A stretch of DNA of 64,000 bases from positions 62,001 through 126,000 of the forward strand of contig CAJKAR010000007.1 of the NCBI GenBank assembly GCA_905197955.1, given 5' to 3'. This document shows, one piece after another, positions 47,599-56,333 of this stretch (within the stretch, counting starts at the first letter, position 1; every line of letters starts with the position of its first letter). Source of the DNA: an uncultured Lentisphaeria bacterium (GTDB lineage Bacteria; Verrucomicrobiota; Lentisphaeria; Victivallales; UBA1829). The position numbers were made by a program, and so were the translations under genes. The notes under the pieces were generated by a model, which did no database searches, was not told where the DNA came from, and saw only the letters and a list, made by a program, of their open reading frames with translations.

Positions 47599-48429
47599 AT
47601 GAAGATCATTGACGCTCATGCGCACCTGCTCCACAATCACACCGGATTCGACAGGATCGTCGAATCCGGCGTCTACGATGAAATCTGGCTGATGGACCTC
47701 TCCGGCATCAGGCTGCCCGGATACGATCTGGCGACTCGGGAGGAGGTGCTTCAGGCGGCAAAGGATTTCAAAGGACGGGTTTCGGCATTCGGATTCCTGG
47801 ATTTCGACAAAGAGGTCTCGGAGATCGACCGGATGAAGGAGATGGGATTTGTGGGACTCAAACCTTACAAGCCGCTGCATCCCTATAATCACGAAGCGTA
47901 TTACGCGCACTACCAGCGGGCGCAGGAACTGAAGATGCCGATTCTGTTCCACACCGGACTGGTGGCGCACGGACTGCCCTGGAGCGGAAGTTCGAATGGG
48001 CACTGTTTCGGTCCGGACAACATGCGTCCGGCGCATCTGGCGGGAATCGCGGAGGCGTTTCCGGAGCTGACGATCATCGGCGGACATGTCGGCTGGCCGT
48101 GGATCGAAGAGATGGAACAGAATCTTTACTACTACAAGAACATCTATCATGATGTCAGCGGTTACCGGCGGTCGATCGGGCGCTTGAATGAGATCCTCGA
48201 CCGCCGTTGTCACGATGGAACCGACCGATATTTCAATGACAAGATGCTTTTTGCCACCGATTCCTTCTACGGAATTCCCTCCGAAAACGAACAGTCCTTG
48301 AAACTTTGCGATTTCTGGCGATATTATTTTGAATTCGTCGGAAAAATCTATTACCGATGGGGCAGGGAGGAGGAACAGGAAAAGTTCTTCTATCGGAATG
48401 CCTGGAACATCAAACAATGCTGGAGCTGA
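47599..48429 (+). CDS. Amidohydrolase-family protein
   Basis: 276 aa. TIM-barrel metal hydrolase: IIDAHAHLLHN at the start (H-x-H), VGLKPYKPLHPY (about 94-105), PILFHTG (about 120-126), TIIGGHVGWPWIEEM (about 161-175) and MLFATDSFYG near 220 (metal-binding Asp). It resembles the Amidohydro_2 group (decarboxylases, lactonases and related enzymes). Second gene of the NagB-like operon, 10 bases after it; a lactone- or sugar-acid step would fit between the oxidoreductase and the isomerase, but this is a guess. Confidence 0.86.
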   Translation: MKIIDAHAHLLHNHTGFDRIVESGVYDEIWLMDLSGIRLPGYDLATREEVLQAAKDFKGRVSAFGFLDFDKEVSEIDRMKEMGFVGLKPYKPLHPYNHEAYYAHYQRAQELKMPILFHTGLVAHGLPWSGSSNGHCFGPDNMRPAHLAGIAEAFPELTIIGGHVGWPWIEEMEQNLYYYKNIYHDVSGYRRSIGRLNEILDRRCHDGTDRYFNDKMLFATDSFYGIPSENEQSLKLCDFWRYYFEFVGKIYYRWGREEEQEKFFYRNAWNIKQCWS

Positions 48430-48433
48430 ATGT

Positions 48434-49612
48434 ATGAAAAAACTGAAAATGGGACTGATCGGTGCGGATCCGAATCTCCGTTCCGGAATGGTCAGCGCCT
48501 ATCTCCCGGAAGAGGAGGCGGAAATCGCCGCAGTGGCGGATATCAACCCTGAGATGCTGAAGGCTTATCAGGAGAAGTATCCGGATCGGAAGGCATTTTT
48601 CACCACCAGTGTCGATGAGCTGCTGAAGCAGGAGCTCGACGGCGTTTTCATCATGGTGCGCGACTGTTACCATGAAGAACTGGCGGTCAAGGCTTTGGAA
48701 GCCGGGAAAGCGGTCTATCTGGAAAAGCCGATGGCGATCACTATCGAAGGGTGCGACCGCATCCTGGAAACCGCCTATCGGACCGGCAGCAAACTCTTCC
48801 TCGGACACAACATGCGCTATATGCCGTTCGTCCGCAAGATGAAGGAGATTATTGATTCCGGAATCATCGGGGAAATCCAGTGCGTCTGGGTGCGTCACTT
48901 TGTCAACTACGGCAGCTGCTACTTCCACCACTGGTGCGCCGAACGGAAAAACTGTACGGGACTCCTGCTTCAGAAGGGCGCGCATGACATTGATGTGATC
49001 CAGTGGCTTGCCGGAGGTGCTCCGAGGCATGTCAGCGCCATGGGGAAACTTTCCGTCTACAACCGGACCACCGACCGTCTGAAGGAAGGCGAAAAACCAG
49101 ACCGGAAAATCGCTTTTTCCGACGAAGCATGGCCGCCGCTCGAACAGAAGAAACTCTCTCCCCGGATCGACGTGGAAGACCACAACATGATTATGATGCA
49201 GCTCGACAACGGTGTGCAGGCAACCTACATGCACTGCATGTACGCCCCCGATTCCGAACGGAATTACACCTTTATCGGGACGCATGGGAGAGTGGAAAAC
49301 ATCGGCGATGGCGGCGAAGGAACTCAGATCCATGTCTGGACCTGCCGGGGAAAGCGAAGCGAACCGGATATCGTCTACCATCTGAAAACTCTGCCGGGAT
49401 CGCATGGCGGAGCCGATCCGCTGATCCTGCAAGCGTTCGTCCGCTTTGTCCGGGATGGCGTGACGCCGGATGTTTCTCCGGTCGATGCCCGGAATGCCGT
49501 CGCCGCCGGATGCATGGGGCACTACTCCATGCGCAACGGCAACTGCGGATGCGATATTCCCGAACTGCCGAAACATATTCTGGACTATTTCGCAAACGGC
49601 CAGAAGAAATAA
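48434..49612 (+). CDS. Gfo/Idh/MocA-family oxidoreductase
   Basis: 392 aa from the ATG at 48434, 4 bases after the previous stop. N-terminal NAD(P)-binding part: MGLIGADPNLRSGMV (the glycine loop is altered from the usual GxGxxG), VAVADIN-like AAVADINPEML, and AVYLEKPMAI with the conserved EKP lysine. C-terminal part with LLQKGAHDIDVIQWLAGG (catalytic H/D region). Acts on sugars, inositols or their derivatives in the cytoplasm. The altered nucleotide loop is worth noting. Last gene of the operon. Confidence 0.93.
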   Translation: MKKLKMGLIGADPNLRSGMVSAYLPEEEAEIAAVADINPEMLKAYQEKYPDRKAFFTTSVDELLKQELDGVFIMVRDCYHEELAVKALEAGKAVYLEKPMAITIEGCDRILETAYRTGSKLFLGHNMRYMPFVRKMKEIIDSGIIGEIQCVWVRHFVNYGSCYFHHWCAERKNCTGLLLQKGAHDIDVIQWLAGGAPRHVSAMGKLSVYNRTTDRLKEGEKPDRKIAFSDEAWPPLEQKKLSPRIDVEDHNMIMMQLDNGVQATYMHCMYAPDSERNYTFIGTHGRVENIGDGGEGTQIHVWTCRGKRSEPDIVYHLKTLPGSHGGADPLILQAFVRFVRDGVTPDVSPVDARNAVAAGCMGHYSMRNGNCGCDIPELPKHILDYFANGQKK

Positions 49613-49632
49613 AAAACAGACTCATCGTCTGT
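49610..49632 (-). terminator. Terminator on the minus strand beyond tpx
   Basis: Minus strand ACAGAC-GATGA-GTCTGT followed by TTTTTT, directly behind the convergent oxidoreductase stop. It would stop transcripts coming from tpx. Confidence 0.6.
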
Positions 49633-49691
49633 GGAAAATCCCGTAAGGACTTTGCGGCAAAGGCACCCAAAAAAGCTGCGGGAAAAAGAAA

Positions 49692-49743
49692 AATGCGAGA
49701 GAGATGAACCGTTTTGATGCAAAGCGGTTTTCTCTTCTCGCAT
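49692..49743. repeat. Imperfect inverted repeat with TTTTGATGCA in its loop
   Basis: ATGCGAGA (49692-49699) and TCTCGCAT (49736-49743) flank an inner AACCG/CGGTT stem. The loop contains TTTTGATGCA (49712-49721), the same 10-mer that is duplicated at the AraC-controlled promoter near 46.6 kb. It may be a terminator between convergent genes or a distal regulator site. Confidence 0.45.
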
Positions 49744-49770
49744 TCAAATCAAAGAAGCATCAAGGAAGCG

Positions 49771-50283
49771 TCAAGCCTTTTTCAATGCTTCCAGAGCCCG
49801 GTCGTAATCGGGTTCGTTGACGATCTCGGAGACCATATCCGAGTAGGCGATTTTTCCATCCCGGTCGATGATAACCACGGCGCGGGCGAGGAGTCCGCTC
49901 AGAGGTCCATCGGTCATCAGAACTCCGTAATCCTTTCCGAACGTGGAGCCGTAGTGAAAATCCGACAGCGTAATCACGTTCCGGATCCCTTCCGCGGCGC
50001 AGAAGCGGCTCTGTGCGAAGGGCAGATCCTTGGAGATGCAGAGGACCAGAGTATCCTCCATGCCTGCCGCCATCTCATTGAATTTCCGGACCGATGCGGA
50101 ACAGGCAGGAGTGTCAATGCTCGGGAAAATATTCAGGAGCATCTTTTTGCCTTTTGCATCCGCGGGTGTGAAGCGGCTCAGATCTTCTTTTGTGAGGCTG
50201 AAGTCCGGAGCCTTCATTCCGGGTGTGACAAATGTTCCTGCCACGCTGACGGGCGTTCCCTGAAATTTCGTTTTGTTTTCCAT
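49771..50283 (-). CDS. tpx: Thiol peroxidase
   Basis: Reduces hydrogen peroxide and alkyl hydroperoxides using thioredoxin; cytoplasmic or periplasmic in different species, here without a signal peptide. 170 aa. Peroxidatic C61 in FPSIDTPACSASVRKFN and resolving C95 in FAQSRFCAAEG fit the atypical two-Cys Tpx type. The N-terminus with QGTPVSVAGTF is characteristic. It sits behind the purU terminator, so it has separate transcription. Confidence 0.96.
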   Translation of the reverse strand: MENKTKFQGTPVSVAGTFVTPGMKAPDFSLTKEDLSRFTPADAKGKKMLLNIFPSIDTPACSASVRKFNEMAAGMEDTLVLCISKDLPFAQSRFCAAEGIRNVITLSDFHYGSTFGKDYGVLMTDGPLSGLLARAVVIIDRDGKIAYSDMVSEIVNEPDYDRALEALKKA

Positions 50284-50335
50284 ATTAGCCTTTCCCTTTC
50301 CTTGTACCCGGCTGCTGCCGGGAATGGGTTTGCTG

Positions 50336-50362
50336 TAAAAGACCGGAGTTTTTCCTTCCGGT
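50336..50362 (-). terminator. Terminator of the lepA-lepB-purU operon
   Basis: Minus strand ACCGGA...TCCGGT stem followed by CTTTT, about 50 bases after the purU stop. Confidence 0.6.
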
Positions 50363-50411
50363 TCTGTTTTTCAAAAAAATTTCCGCCTGTTCTGCTCCGG
50401 TCGATCGTCCG

Positions 50412-51284
50412 TCAGGCGCCGATTCCGCCGGTAAAGACGACGGTCCTGTTTTCATGCACGATCACGCGGCTCTCCAGATGCGCTTTCACTGCGCGGGAAA
50501 GCACCATCATCTCCACGTCGCGCCCGATGCGGGAGAGATCATCCGGCCCGTATTCATGTGTGACGCGGACCACATCCTGTTCAATGATCGGCCCTTCATC
50601 GAGATCCGCCGTTACATAATGAGCGGTTGCCCCGATCATCTTCACGCCGCGCTGGAATGCCCGCAGATACGGATTCGCTCCCTGGAACGCCGGCAGAAAC
50701 GCATGGTGGATATTGATGATCCTGTTGCGGTAGAGATCAATGAAATCCGAAGAGACAATCTGCATGTACCGGGCGAGAACCACAAGATCAATATGATGAA
50801 TGGCAAGAAGTTCCGTGATTTTTGCCTCCTGCTCCTTTTTTGTCTCCTTGGAGACCGGCAGGCAGAAGAACGGAACCCGGAACTGTTCCGCCACATATTC
50901 CAGATCGGGATGATTCGAAAGGATCAGTGGAATCTCGCATTTCAGCGTACCCTCCCGCTGTTTGACGAGCAGATCGTAGAGGCAGTGCGACGCTTTTGAG
51001 ACCAGAATCGCCACCCGCGGCACATAATCCGAATAGTGAACCGACCACTCCAGTCCGAGCGGCTTTCCGAATTCCGTCAGACGGTTTTCGAGATCCTTCT
51101 TGGTGAAGGCCAGATCGGAGAGATCGAGTTTCAGACGCATGAAATACTGTCCGGTCATGCAGTCGGTATACTGCTGACAGTTCAGAATGTTCAGTCCGAG
51201 TTCGTAGAAGAAGTTGGTGATTCCTGCGACAAGTCCTTTTTTATCCATGCAGCGGATCAGGAATACCGCATTTGTGTCTTTCAT
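50412..51284 (-). CDS. purU: Formyltetrahydrofolate deformylase
   Basis: Hydrolyses 10-formyl-THF to formate and THF, balancing one-carbon pools. 290 aa. An N-terminal ACT domain (about 6-85, FLIRCMDKKGLVAGITNFFYELGLNI) is followed by the hydrolase domain with NRIINIHHAFLPAFQGANPY (catalytic Asn/His region) and TADLDEGPIIEQDV (catalytic Asp). It starts 15 bases after the lepB stop, so it is in the lepA-lepB unit. Formate and C1 control may relate to the corrinoid operon, but that is not shown. Confidence 0.95.
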   Translation of the reverse strand: MKDTNAVFLIRCMDKKGLVAGITNFFYELGLNILNCQQYTDCMTGQYFMRLKLDLSDLAFTKKDLENRLTEFGKPLGLEWSVHYSDYVPRVAILVSKASHCLYDLLVKQREGTLKCEIPLILSNHPDLEYVAEQFRVPFFCLPVSKETKKEQEAKITELLAIHHIDLVVLARYMQIVSSDFIDLYRNRIINIHHAFLPAFQGANPYLRAFQRGVKMIGATAHYVTADLDEGPIIEQDVVRVTHEYGPDDLSRIGRDVEMMVLSRAVKAHLESRVIVHENRTVVFTGGIGA

Positions 51285-51299
51285 GATTTCATCCTTTCC

Positions 51300-52466
51300 T
51301 TATTGCAGAGCCATCGAGTCCGGCAGAACGGTTTTTTGTTCGAGCTGGGGTTTGGTATCCACGAGTCCCCAGCGGCGGGAGATCGGCCAGAAGACATTCA
51401 AGCCCCGGCCGATCATGTTTTTGCGGGGAATGAATCCCCAGTTGCGTCCATCCAGACTGTTCGAGGTGTTGTCGCCGAGGGCGAAAAACATATCCTTCGG
51501 CACCTTGAGTTCCAGTCCGGGCGCCAGCAGTTCCGAGGCAATGTGCCCCTGATAGCCTCCCTCGAAAGAGTAGAGGCGTTTGAATTTTTCCGAAAATGCG
51601 GTGGCAGGTTTGAATTCCGTCTCGCCTTCCGGTTTGATGTAAAGGATGTTGTCCACGATTTTCAGGGTGTCGCCGGGCAGACCGACCAGACGCTTGATGT
51701 AGTAATAGCCGCCGAGCGGCTGCGTCGGAGACTTGATGTTCTCCGTCGTGAACACGATGACATCGCCGCGTTTCGGCGGCAGAAAATGAATGGAGAAACG
51801 ATCCACAAAAAGATGATCCCCGGTGGAGAGCCAGCCGTCACAGAGAAGATCCCCTTTCCGGAACTCCTCGCGCTGGAGATCCGCATAACGGGCGACATGG
51901 TTGATGGTTCCCGGCAGATTGTAGACTCTGTCGCCGATCTGCAGCGAGGTTTCCGTACCGAACAGATATTTGCTGTGCGTGTTGTAGGCTGTCAGCGCGC
52001 CATCCTCCTGAATTTCGAGTTTTGCCCGCGGCGAAAAGAGCGGCAGCATGGTTCCGGAGATCGGTCCGCCGAACTCTTTCAGGCCTTTCCGATCCACATA
52101 ATGAATCCCGAAGAGAGTCGGCTGCATGCTGCTGGTCGGGATCTTGAACGGCTGAAGGTAGAGTGCGCGGACTCCGAATGCCACCGCAAATGCCACTGCC
52201 AGCACATCCAGGAAATTGCGGAGTTTCCGCATATTGCCGTGAACCGCCATCAGAGAATCTACGCGGGAGGAATTGCGGGAGAGAAACTGCTTCATGGCAT
52301 CGGCATCTTTCCGGTCGAGGGATTCGGCTTCGGAGAAAACGGCATTCAGGGAGTCTTTCTGCTTGTCGGAGAGAATGTCGTCATCCGAAACAAGACGGCG
52401 CTTCACCGCGAGCGTCAGCTCCTTGACACTCTTCCGAAGTTTTCTCAGCTCAAAATAGGAAAACAT
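51300..52466 (-). CDS. lepB: Type I signal peptidase with a large insertion
   Basis: Cleaves Sec and Tat signal peptides at the inner membrane. 388 aa, longer than E. coli LepB (324). An N-terminal charged helical region (about 1-80) precedes one membrane helix (about 86-103), then catalytic S113 in KIPTSSMQPTLFG and catalytic K258 in GGYYYIKRLVGLPGD; ALGDNTSNSLDGRNWG is box E. Between the Ser box and the conserved GDHLFVDRF strand (about 216) there are about 95 extra residues, rich in turns and charged residues. It follows lepA by 18 bases, a gene order conserved across bacteria. Confidence 0.94.
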   Translation of the reverse strand: MFSYFELRKLRKSVKELTLAVKRRLVSDDDILSDKQKDSLNAVFSEAESLDRKDADAMKQFLSRNSSRVDSLMAVHGNMRKLRNFLDVLAVAFAVAFGVRALYLQPFKIPTSSMQPTLFGIHYVDRKGLKEFGGPISGTMLPLFSPRAKLEIQEDGALTAYNTHSKYLFGTETSLQIGDRVYNLPGTINHVARYADLQREEFRKGDLLCDGWLSTGDHLFVDRFSIHFLPPKRGDVIVFTTENIKSPTQPLGGYYYIKRLVGLPGDTLKIVDNILYIKPEGETEFKPATAFSEKFKRLYSFEGGYQGHIASELLAPGLELKVPKDMFFALGDNTSNSLDGRNWGFIPRKNMIGRGLNVFWPISRRWGLVDTKPQLEQKTVLPDSMALQ

Positions 52467-52484
52467 ACCGATCCTTTCCGGGAG

Positions 52485-54293
52485 TTATTCCGCATTGGAT
52501 TTCAGAACTTCGACAAACGCTTCCTGCGGAATGTTCACTTTGCCGATCTGTTTCATGCGTTTTTTTCCTTCCTTCTGTTTTTCCAGAAGTTTGCGTTTTC
52601 TTGTGATGTCTCCACCGTAGCACTTTGCCAGCACGTTCTTGCGGAAGGCGCGGACCGTTTCGCGGGCGATGACTTTTCCTCCCACGGCGGCCTGAATCGC
52701 CACTTGGAACATGTGCTGCGGAATGACATTGGCAAGACGTTCGGCAAGCATCCTTCCGCGGGAGTAGGCAAGATCCGTATGGACGATCGTTGCGAAGGCA
52801 TCGACCGGTTCTCCGTTGACGAGAATATCCAGTTTCACAAGTTTATCGGCTCGGTACCCTGCGTGTTCGTAGTCCATGCTGCCGTAGCCGCGGGTGATGG
52901 ATTTGAGCTTGTCGTGGAAGTCGATGAGAATTTCATGCATCGGAATGGTTGCCGTAATCATGACATGAGAACCGTCAACACTGTCGGTTTTGGTACAGAT
53001 TCCGCGCTTCTGCATGACCAGGTTCATGATGTCTCCGATGTACTGGTTCGGCGACATGATATGCGCGGAGATCAGCGGCTCCTCAATCCGGTCGATTTCC
53101 GCGGGATCGGGCAGCCGGACGGGGTTGTCCACTTCGATCATCGTCCCGTTGGTCAGATAGACATGGTAGATGACGCTCGGATAGGTCGCGATGATATCCA
53201 TGTTGTATTCCCGGCGCAGACGTTCCTGAATGATTTCCATGTGGAGTAGTCCGAGAAAACCGCAGCGGAATCCGAATCCCAGCGCGGCGGAGGTCTCCGC
53301 CTGATAGGTGAATGCGGCATCGTTCAGCTGAAGTTTCGCCATGCTGAAGCGGAGCTGATCGTAATCGGCTGTGTCGATCGGATAGATTCCGCTGAAGACC
53401 ATCGGCTTGATCTCCTGGAAACCCGGAAGGGGTTCTGTGCAGGGATCTTTCACTTCGGTGATGGTATCGCCGATTCTGGTGTCGGTCGGGGTTTTGATGT
53501 TCGGGATGATGTAGCCCACGGAGCCGGCGGAAAGTTCCGGTGTTGCGGTCATGGAGGGTTTGAAGACACCGACCTCCTTGATTTCGCTTTCGAGTCCGGT
53601 GCTGAGCAGACGCAGCTTGTCGCCGCGTTTGAAGGAGCCGTTGAAGACTCGCAGATAAGTGACCACTCCGCGGTAGGCATCGTAAATGGAGTCGAAAACC
53701 AGCGCGCTGGTTCCTGCTGTCGGATACGGTTTCGGAGGCGGAATGAATTTCACGATGGCTTCGAGCACTTCCGGGATTCCCGTGCCTTCCTTGGCGGAGA
53801 CGGCGATTGCCTCTTCACGCGGTATGGCAAGAATCTCCTCCATCTGATCCAGGCACATCGGCACATCGGCCGCCGGAAGGTCGATCTTGTTGATGACCGG
53901 AATGATATGGAGATTATGGCGCATGGCAAGCTGAACATTGGCAACGGTCTGCGCCTGCACGCCCTGCGTGGCGTCGATGACGAGCAATGCTCCTTCACAG
54001 GCGGCAAGCGAACGGCTGACTTCATAGGCAAAGTCCACATGGCCCGGAGTGTCGATCAGATTCAGTTCATATTCGTCTCCGTCCTGAGCCTTGTATGCCA
54101 TGCGCACCGGATGCGCCTTGATGGTGATTCCGCGTTCCTGTTCCAGATCCATGGCGTCGAGGAGCTGATCGTGGGTCAGATCGCGTTTTTCAATGGTTCC
54201 GGTCGCTTCAAGCAGACGGTCGGCGAGGGTGGACTTGCCGTGGTCGATGTGGGCAATGATCGAAAAATTTCGTATGTATTTCAATTCCGGCAT
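52485..54293 (-). CDS. lepA: Elongation factor 4 (LepA)
   Basis: Ribosome-dependent GTPase that assists translation elongation or ribosome assembly under stress. 602 aa from the ATG at 54293 (GGAG about 8 bases before); a longer in-frame start lacks support. G1 AHIDHGKSTL, G2 region with ERGITIKAH, G3 DTPGHVDF, G4 NKID; the LepA-specific C-terminal part KCYGGDITRKRKLLEKQKEGKKRMKQIG is complete. First gene of lepA-lepB-purU. Confidence 0.98.
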   Translation of the reverse strand: MPELKYIRNFSIIAHIDHGKSTLADRLLEATGTIEKRDLTHDQLLDAMDLEQERGITIKAHPVRMAYKAQDGDEYELNLIDTPGHVDFAYEVSRSLAACEGALLVIDATQGVQAQTVANVQLAMRHNLHIIPVINKIDLPAADVPMCLDQMEEILAIPREEAIAVSAKEGTGIPEVLEAIVKFIPPPKPYPTAGTSALVFDSIYDAYRGVVTYLRVFNGSFKRGDKLRLLSTGLESEIKEVGVFKPSMTATPELSAGSVGYIIPNIKTPTDTRIGDTITEVKDPCTEPLPGFQEIKPMVFSGIYPIDTADYDQLRFSMAKLQLNDAAFTYQAETSAALGFGFRCGFLGLLHMEIIQERLRREYNMDIIATYPSVIYHVYLTNGTMIEVDNPVRLPDPAEIDRIEEPLISAHIMSPNQYIGDIMNLVMQKRGICTKTDSVDGSHVMITATIPMHEILIDFHDKLKSITRGYGSMDYEHAGYRADKLVKLDILVNGEPVDAFATIVHTDLAYSRGRMLAERLANVIPQHMFQVAIQAAVGGKVIARETVRAFRKNVLAKCYGGDITRKRKLLEKQKEGKKRMKQIGKVNIPQEAFVEVLKSNAE

Positions 54294-54323
54294 AGAGATT
54301 CTCCATTGAGTTTGCAAATGCAT

Positions 54324-54352
54324 AATTTAACACGGCAAGTGCGCTTTTGCAA
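54324..54352 (-). promoter_or_regulatory. Predicted promoter of lepA-lepB-purU
   Basis: Minus strand TTGCAA (54352-54347), 17-base spacer ending TGT (extended -10), TAAATT (54329-54324). Confidence 0.65.
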
Positions 54353-54415
54353 ATGGGAATCGCAGAGGGCTGTCTTTCCGTTTTTTCCGCGGGTGGTGGG
54401 GAGCAAATGGGGAAC

Positions 54416-54913
54416 TCAGGGAATCAGAAGTTTTTTGAGTTCCTGAGCATCCTCCCAGGCGGCGAATGCATAATCGGCGGAGTCCTGTTTGTATTCCATG
54501 ACGGGGGTCAGGAGCATGGCGCGGATTGCTTCGGTTTTGAGTCCGCCGATCGCCAGATCGGCCCGTCCGCTGCGGATATAGCCGGGGATCGCCTCCGGGC
54601 GGACATCGAAAAGAAAGAGGCGCAGGCCGGCTTTTTCCGCGGCGGAACGGATTTTCCGTACCTCCGGCCCTTCAAAATCGCCATCGGCATTGACTTTGAC
54701 GAAATTGCCGCTTTTGCTGTTGACCGCAACCCGCAGAGTGCGGCGCTGAAGCAGCGTCCGGTAACGGCGTTCCGCGGCGATGCGGACAAGCTGTTTCTGC
54801 GGGAGCGGAGCTCTTTCCGTCTCCGTGGCGCAGGAGACGGAAAAGAGAGAGAGCAGAAGAGTTCCGCAAAGTGCGGCAATCCGCCATGCAGCTTTCTTCG
54901 ATCGCCGGTTCAT
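54416..54913 (-). CDS. Lipoprotein resembling part of a solute-binding (SBP_bac_3) domain
   Basis: 165 aa. Signal with lipobox LFSVSC (Cys about residue 28), so a lipoprotein. Then LRVAVNSKSGNFVKVNADGDFEGPEVRKIRSAAEKAGLRLFLFDVRPEAIPGYIRSGRADLAIGGLKTEAIR, which follows the start of family-3 periplasmic amino-acid-binding proteins (first lobe only); the second lobe is missing. It could be a truncated gene or a domain reduced for another role. The reading frame is open and starts 6 bases after carA, with normal codon use, which argues for a real product. Confidence 0.75.
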   Translation of the reverse strand: MNRRSKKAAWRIAALCGTLLLSLFSVSCATETERAPLPQKQLVRIAAERRYRTLLQRRTLRVAVNSKSGNFVKVNADGDFEGPEVRKIRSAAEKAGLRLFLFDVRPEAIPGYIRSGRADLAIGGLKTEAIRAMLLTPVMEYKQDSADYAFAAWEDAQELKKLLIP

Positions 54914-54919
54914 GATTTC

Positions 54920-56074
54920 TTACTTTTTCAGCATCTCTTTGAACTGGCGGAAAAGATAGAACGGATCGTGCGGTCCCGGTGCGGCTTCCGGATGGTACTG
55001 AACGCAGAACATCGGAGCCGTCTTATGACGGAGTCCTTCGACGGTTCCATCGTTGAGGTTGATATGCGTGACTTCGACCGAATCCGGCAGTGATTCCGGA
55101 TCCAGCGCAAAGTTGTGGTTCTGCGAGGTGATTTCCACGGCCCCTGTGAGAAGATTCTTGACCGGATGGTTGCATCCGTGATGACCGAATTTCAGACGGT
55201 AGGTTTTTCCGCCGACGGCCCGTCCCAGAATCTGATGTCCGAGACAGATTCCCATGATCGGCACTTTTCCAATAAGCTTAGCCGCCATCTCGGAAGCATA
55301 CGGCAGAGCCGCCGGGTCCGCGGGCCCGTTGGAAAGAAAGACCCCATCCGGATGAAGCGCTAGGATCTCCTCCGCTGTGGTTTTCGCCGTGACCACCTGC
55401 ACATCCATTCCGCAGAGTCGGAGGGAACGGAGAATGTTCCATTTGATGCCGAAGTCCACAGCCACAATTTTGTGTTCCAGCGGCGGCAGCTCCTCCGTCA
55501 TCGGCCAGGAGCGTGTGATGGTGCCATCCGGATCGAAACGATAATTTTCTTTGCAGGTGACCTTTGCAGCATAATCCTGATTATCGAGTCCGCACCATTC
55601 GCGGGCTTTGGCGACCGCGGCCTCTTCGGAGAGTTCCGTTCCGTCGCAGTGAAGATATCCTTTGAGGGTTCCGGAGGAGCGGAGTTTCAGTGTGAGTGCT
55701 CGTGTGTCGATTCCATCAATGGCGGGGACACCGGCTTTTTCCAGCGCCTGCGCGAGAGTCTCCTCCGAGCGCCAGTTGCTGGGTTCGTTGTATTCGTGCA
55801 TGAGGAAGCCGTTCAGAAAGAGGGCGCGCGATTCCATATCGGCGGCGTTCATTCCGTAATTGCCGATTTCGGGACAGGTCATGGTGACGAACTGTCCGGC
55901 GTAGGAGGGATCGCTGAGAATTTCTTCGTATCCGGTGAGTCCGGTATTGAAGACGACTTCGCCGGTCCGGTCGATTTTTGCTCCGACGGAGCGGCCCTGG
56001 AATATGGATCCGTCTTCAAGGGCGAGGAATGCTTTTTTTTCGCGTTGCGCTTTCCAGTCGTATGTAGCAGCCAT
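54920..56074 (-). CDS. carA: Carbamoyl-phosphate synthase small subunit
   Basis: Glutaminase subunit that feeds ammonia to CarB for arginine and pyrimidine synthesis. 384 aa from the ATG at 56074 (AAGGATC upstream); the longer reading to 56170 is rejected because it passes the promoter. N-terminal part ALEDGSIFQGRSVGA and GEVVFNTGLTGYEEILSDPSY; class I glutamine amidotransferase domain with catalytic C277 in PIMGICLGHQILG and QYHPEAAPGPHD. carB is not in the window. It is divergent from pyrG, another pyrimidine gene. Confidence 0.97.
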   Translation of the reverse strand: MAATYDWKAQREKKAFLALEDGSIFQGRSVGAKIDRTGEVVFNTGLTGYEEILSDPSYAGQFVTMTCPEIGNYGMNAADMESRALFLNGFLMHEYNEPSNWRSEETLAQALEKAGVPAIDGIDTRALTLKLRSSGTLKGYLHCDGTELSEEAAVAKAREWCGLDNQDYAAKVTCKENYRFDPDGTITRSWPMTEELPPLEHKIVAVDFGIKWNILRSLRLCGMDVQVVTAKTTAEEILALHPDGVFLSNGPADPAALPYASEMAAKLIGKVPIMGICLGHQILGRAVGGKTYRLKFGHHGCNHPVKNLLTGAVEITSQNHNFALDPESLPDSVEVTHINLNDGTVEGLRHKTAPMFCVQYHPEAAPGPHDPFYLFRQFKEMLKK

Positions 56075-56172
56075 GTTTTTGATCCTTCCTGATCGTCGTG
56101 CCCGGAGTGTCATGCGCCGCAGGCCCGGAATGAGCCTGTCCGGTGCAAAGAGGCATTTGTGTAAATCCATGA

Positions 56173-56201
56173 AATATACACTCTTGACCCGAAAAAATCA
56201 A
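56173..56201 (-). promoter_or_regulatory. Predicted promoter of carA
   Basis: Minus strand TTGATT (56201-56196), 17-base spacer, TATATT (56178-56173). Confidence 0.6.
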
Positions 56202-56302
56202 TTTGTTTTTTCAAGGTTTCAAGGGATCTTTTTTTCGGAAAAAGAAGATTTTTTTTTTGAAATCTTTTCGGAGAACTGCTTTTTTTTTGGCGAAAAACGG
56301 AG

Positions 56303-56333
56303 TATATTGTAAGGTTCACTCGGAACCGCTTAC
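56303..56333 (+). promoter_or_regulatory. pyrG -10 region and 5' hairpin
   Basis: TATATT (56303-56308) is followed at once by GTAAGGTTC...GAACCGCTTAC (56309-56333), a stem with a two-base bulge that would form at the very 5' end of the pyrG mRNA. Upstream is an AT-rich stretch with long T runs and no good -35. CTP-responsive control at the 5' end is known for pyrG in other bacteria; here it is only a possibility. Confidence 0.4.

Noticed and set aside
51036..53249. Long open frame opposite lepB and lepA
   Set aside because: Antisense to conserved lepA and lepB with no motif or signal of its own.
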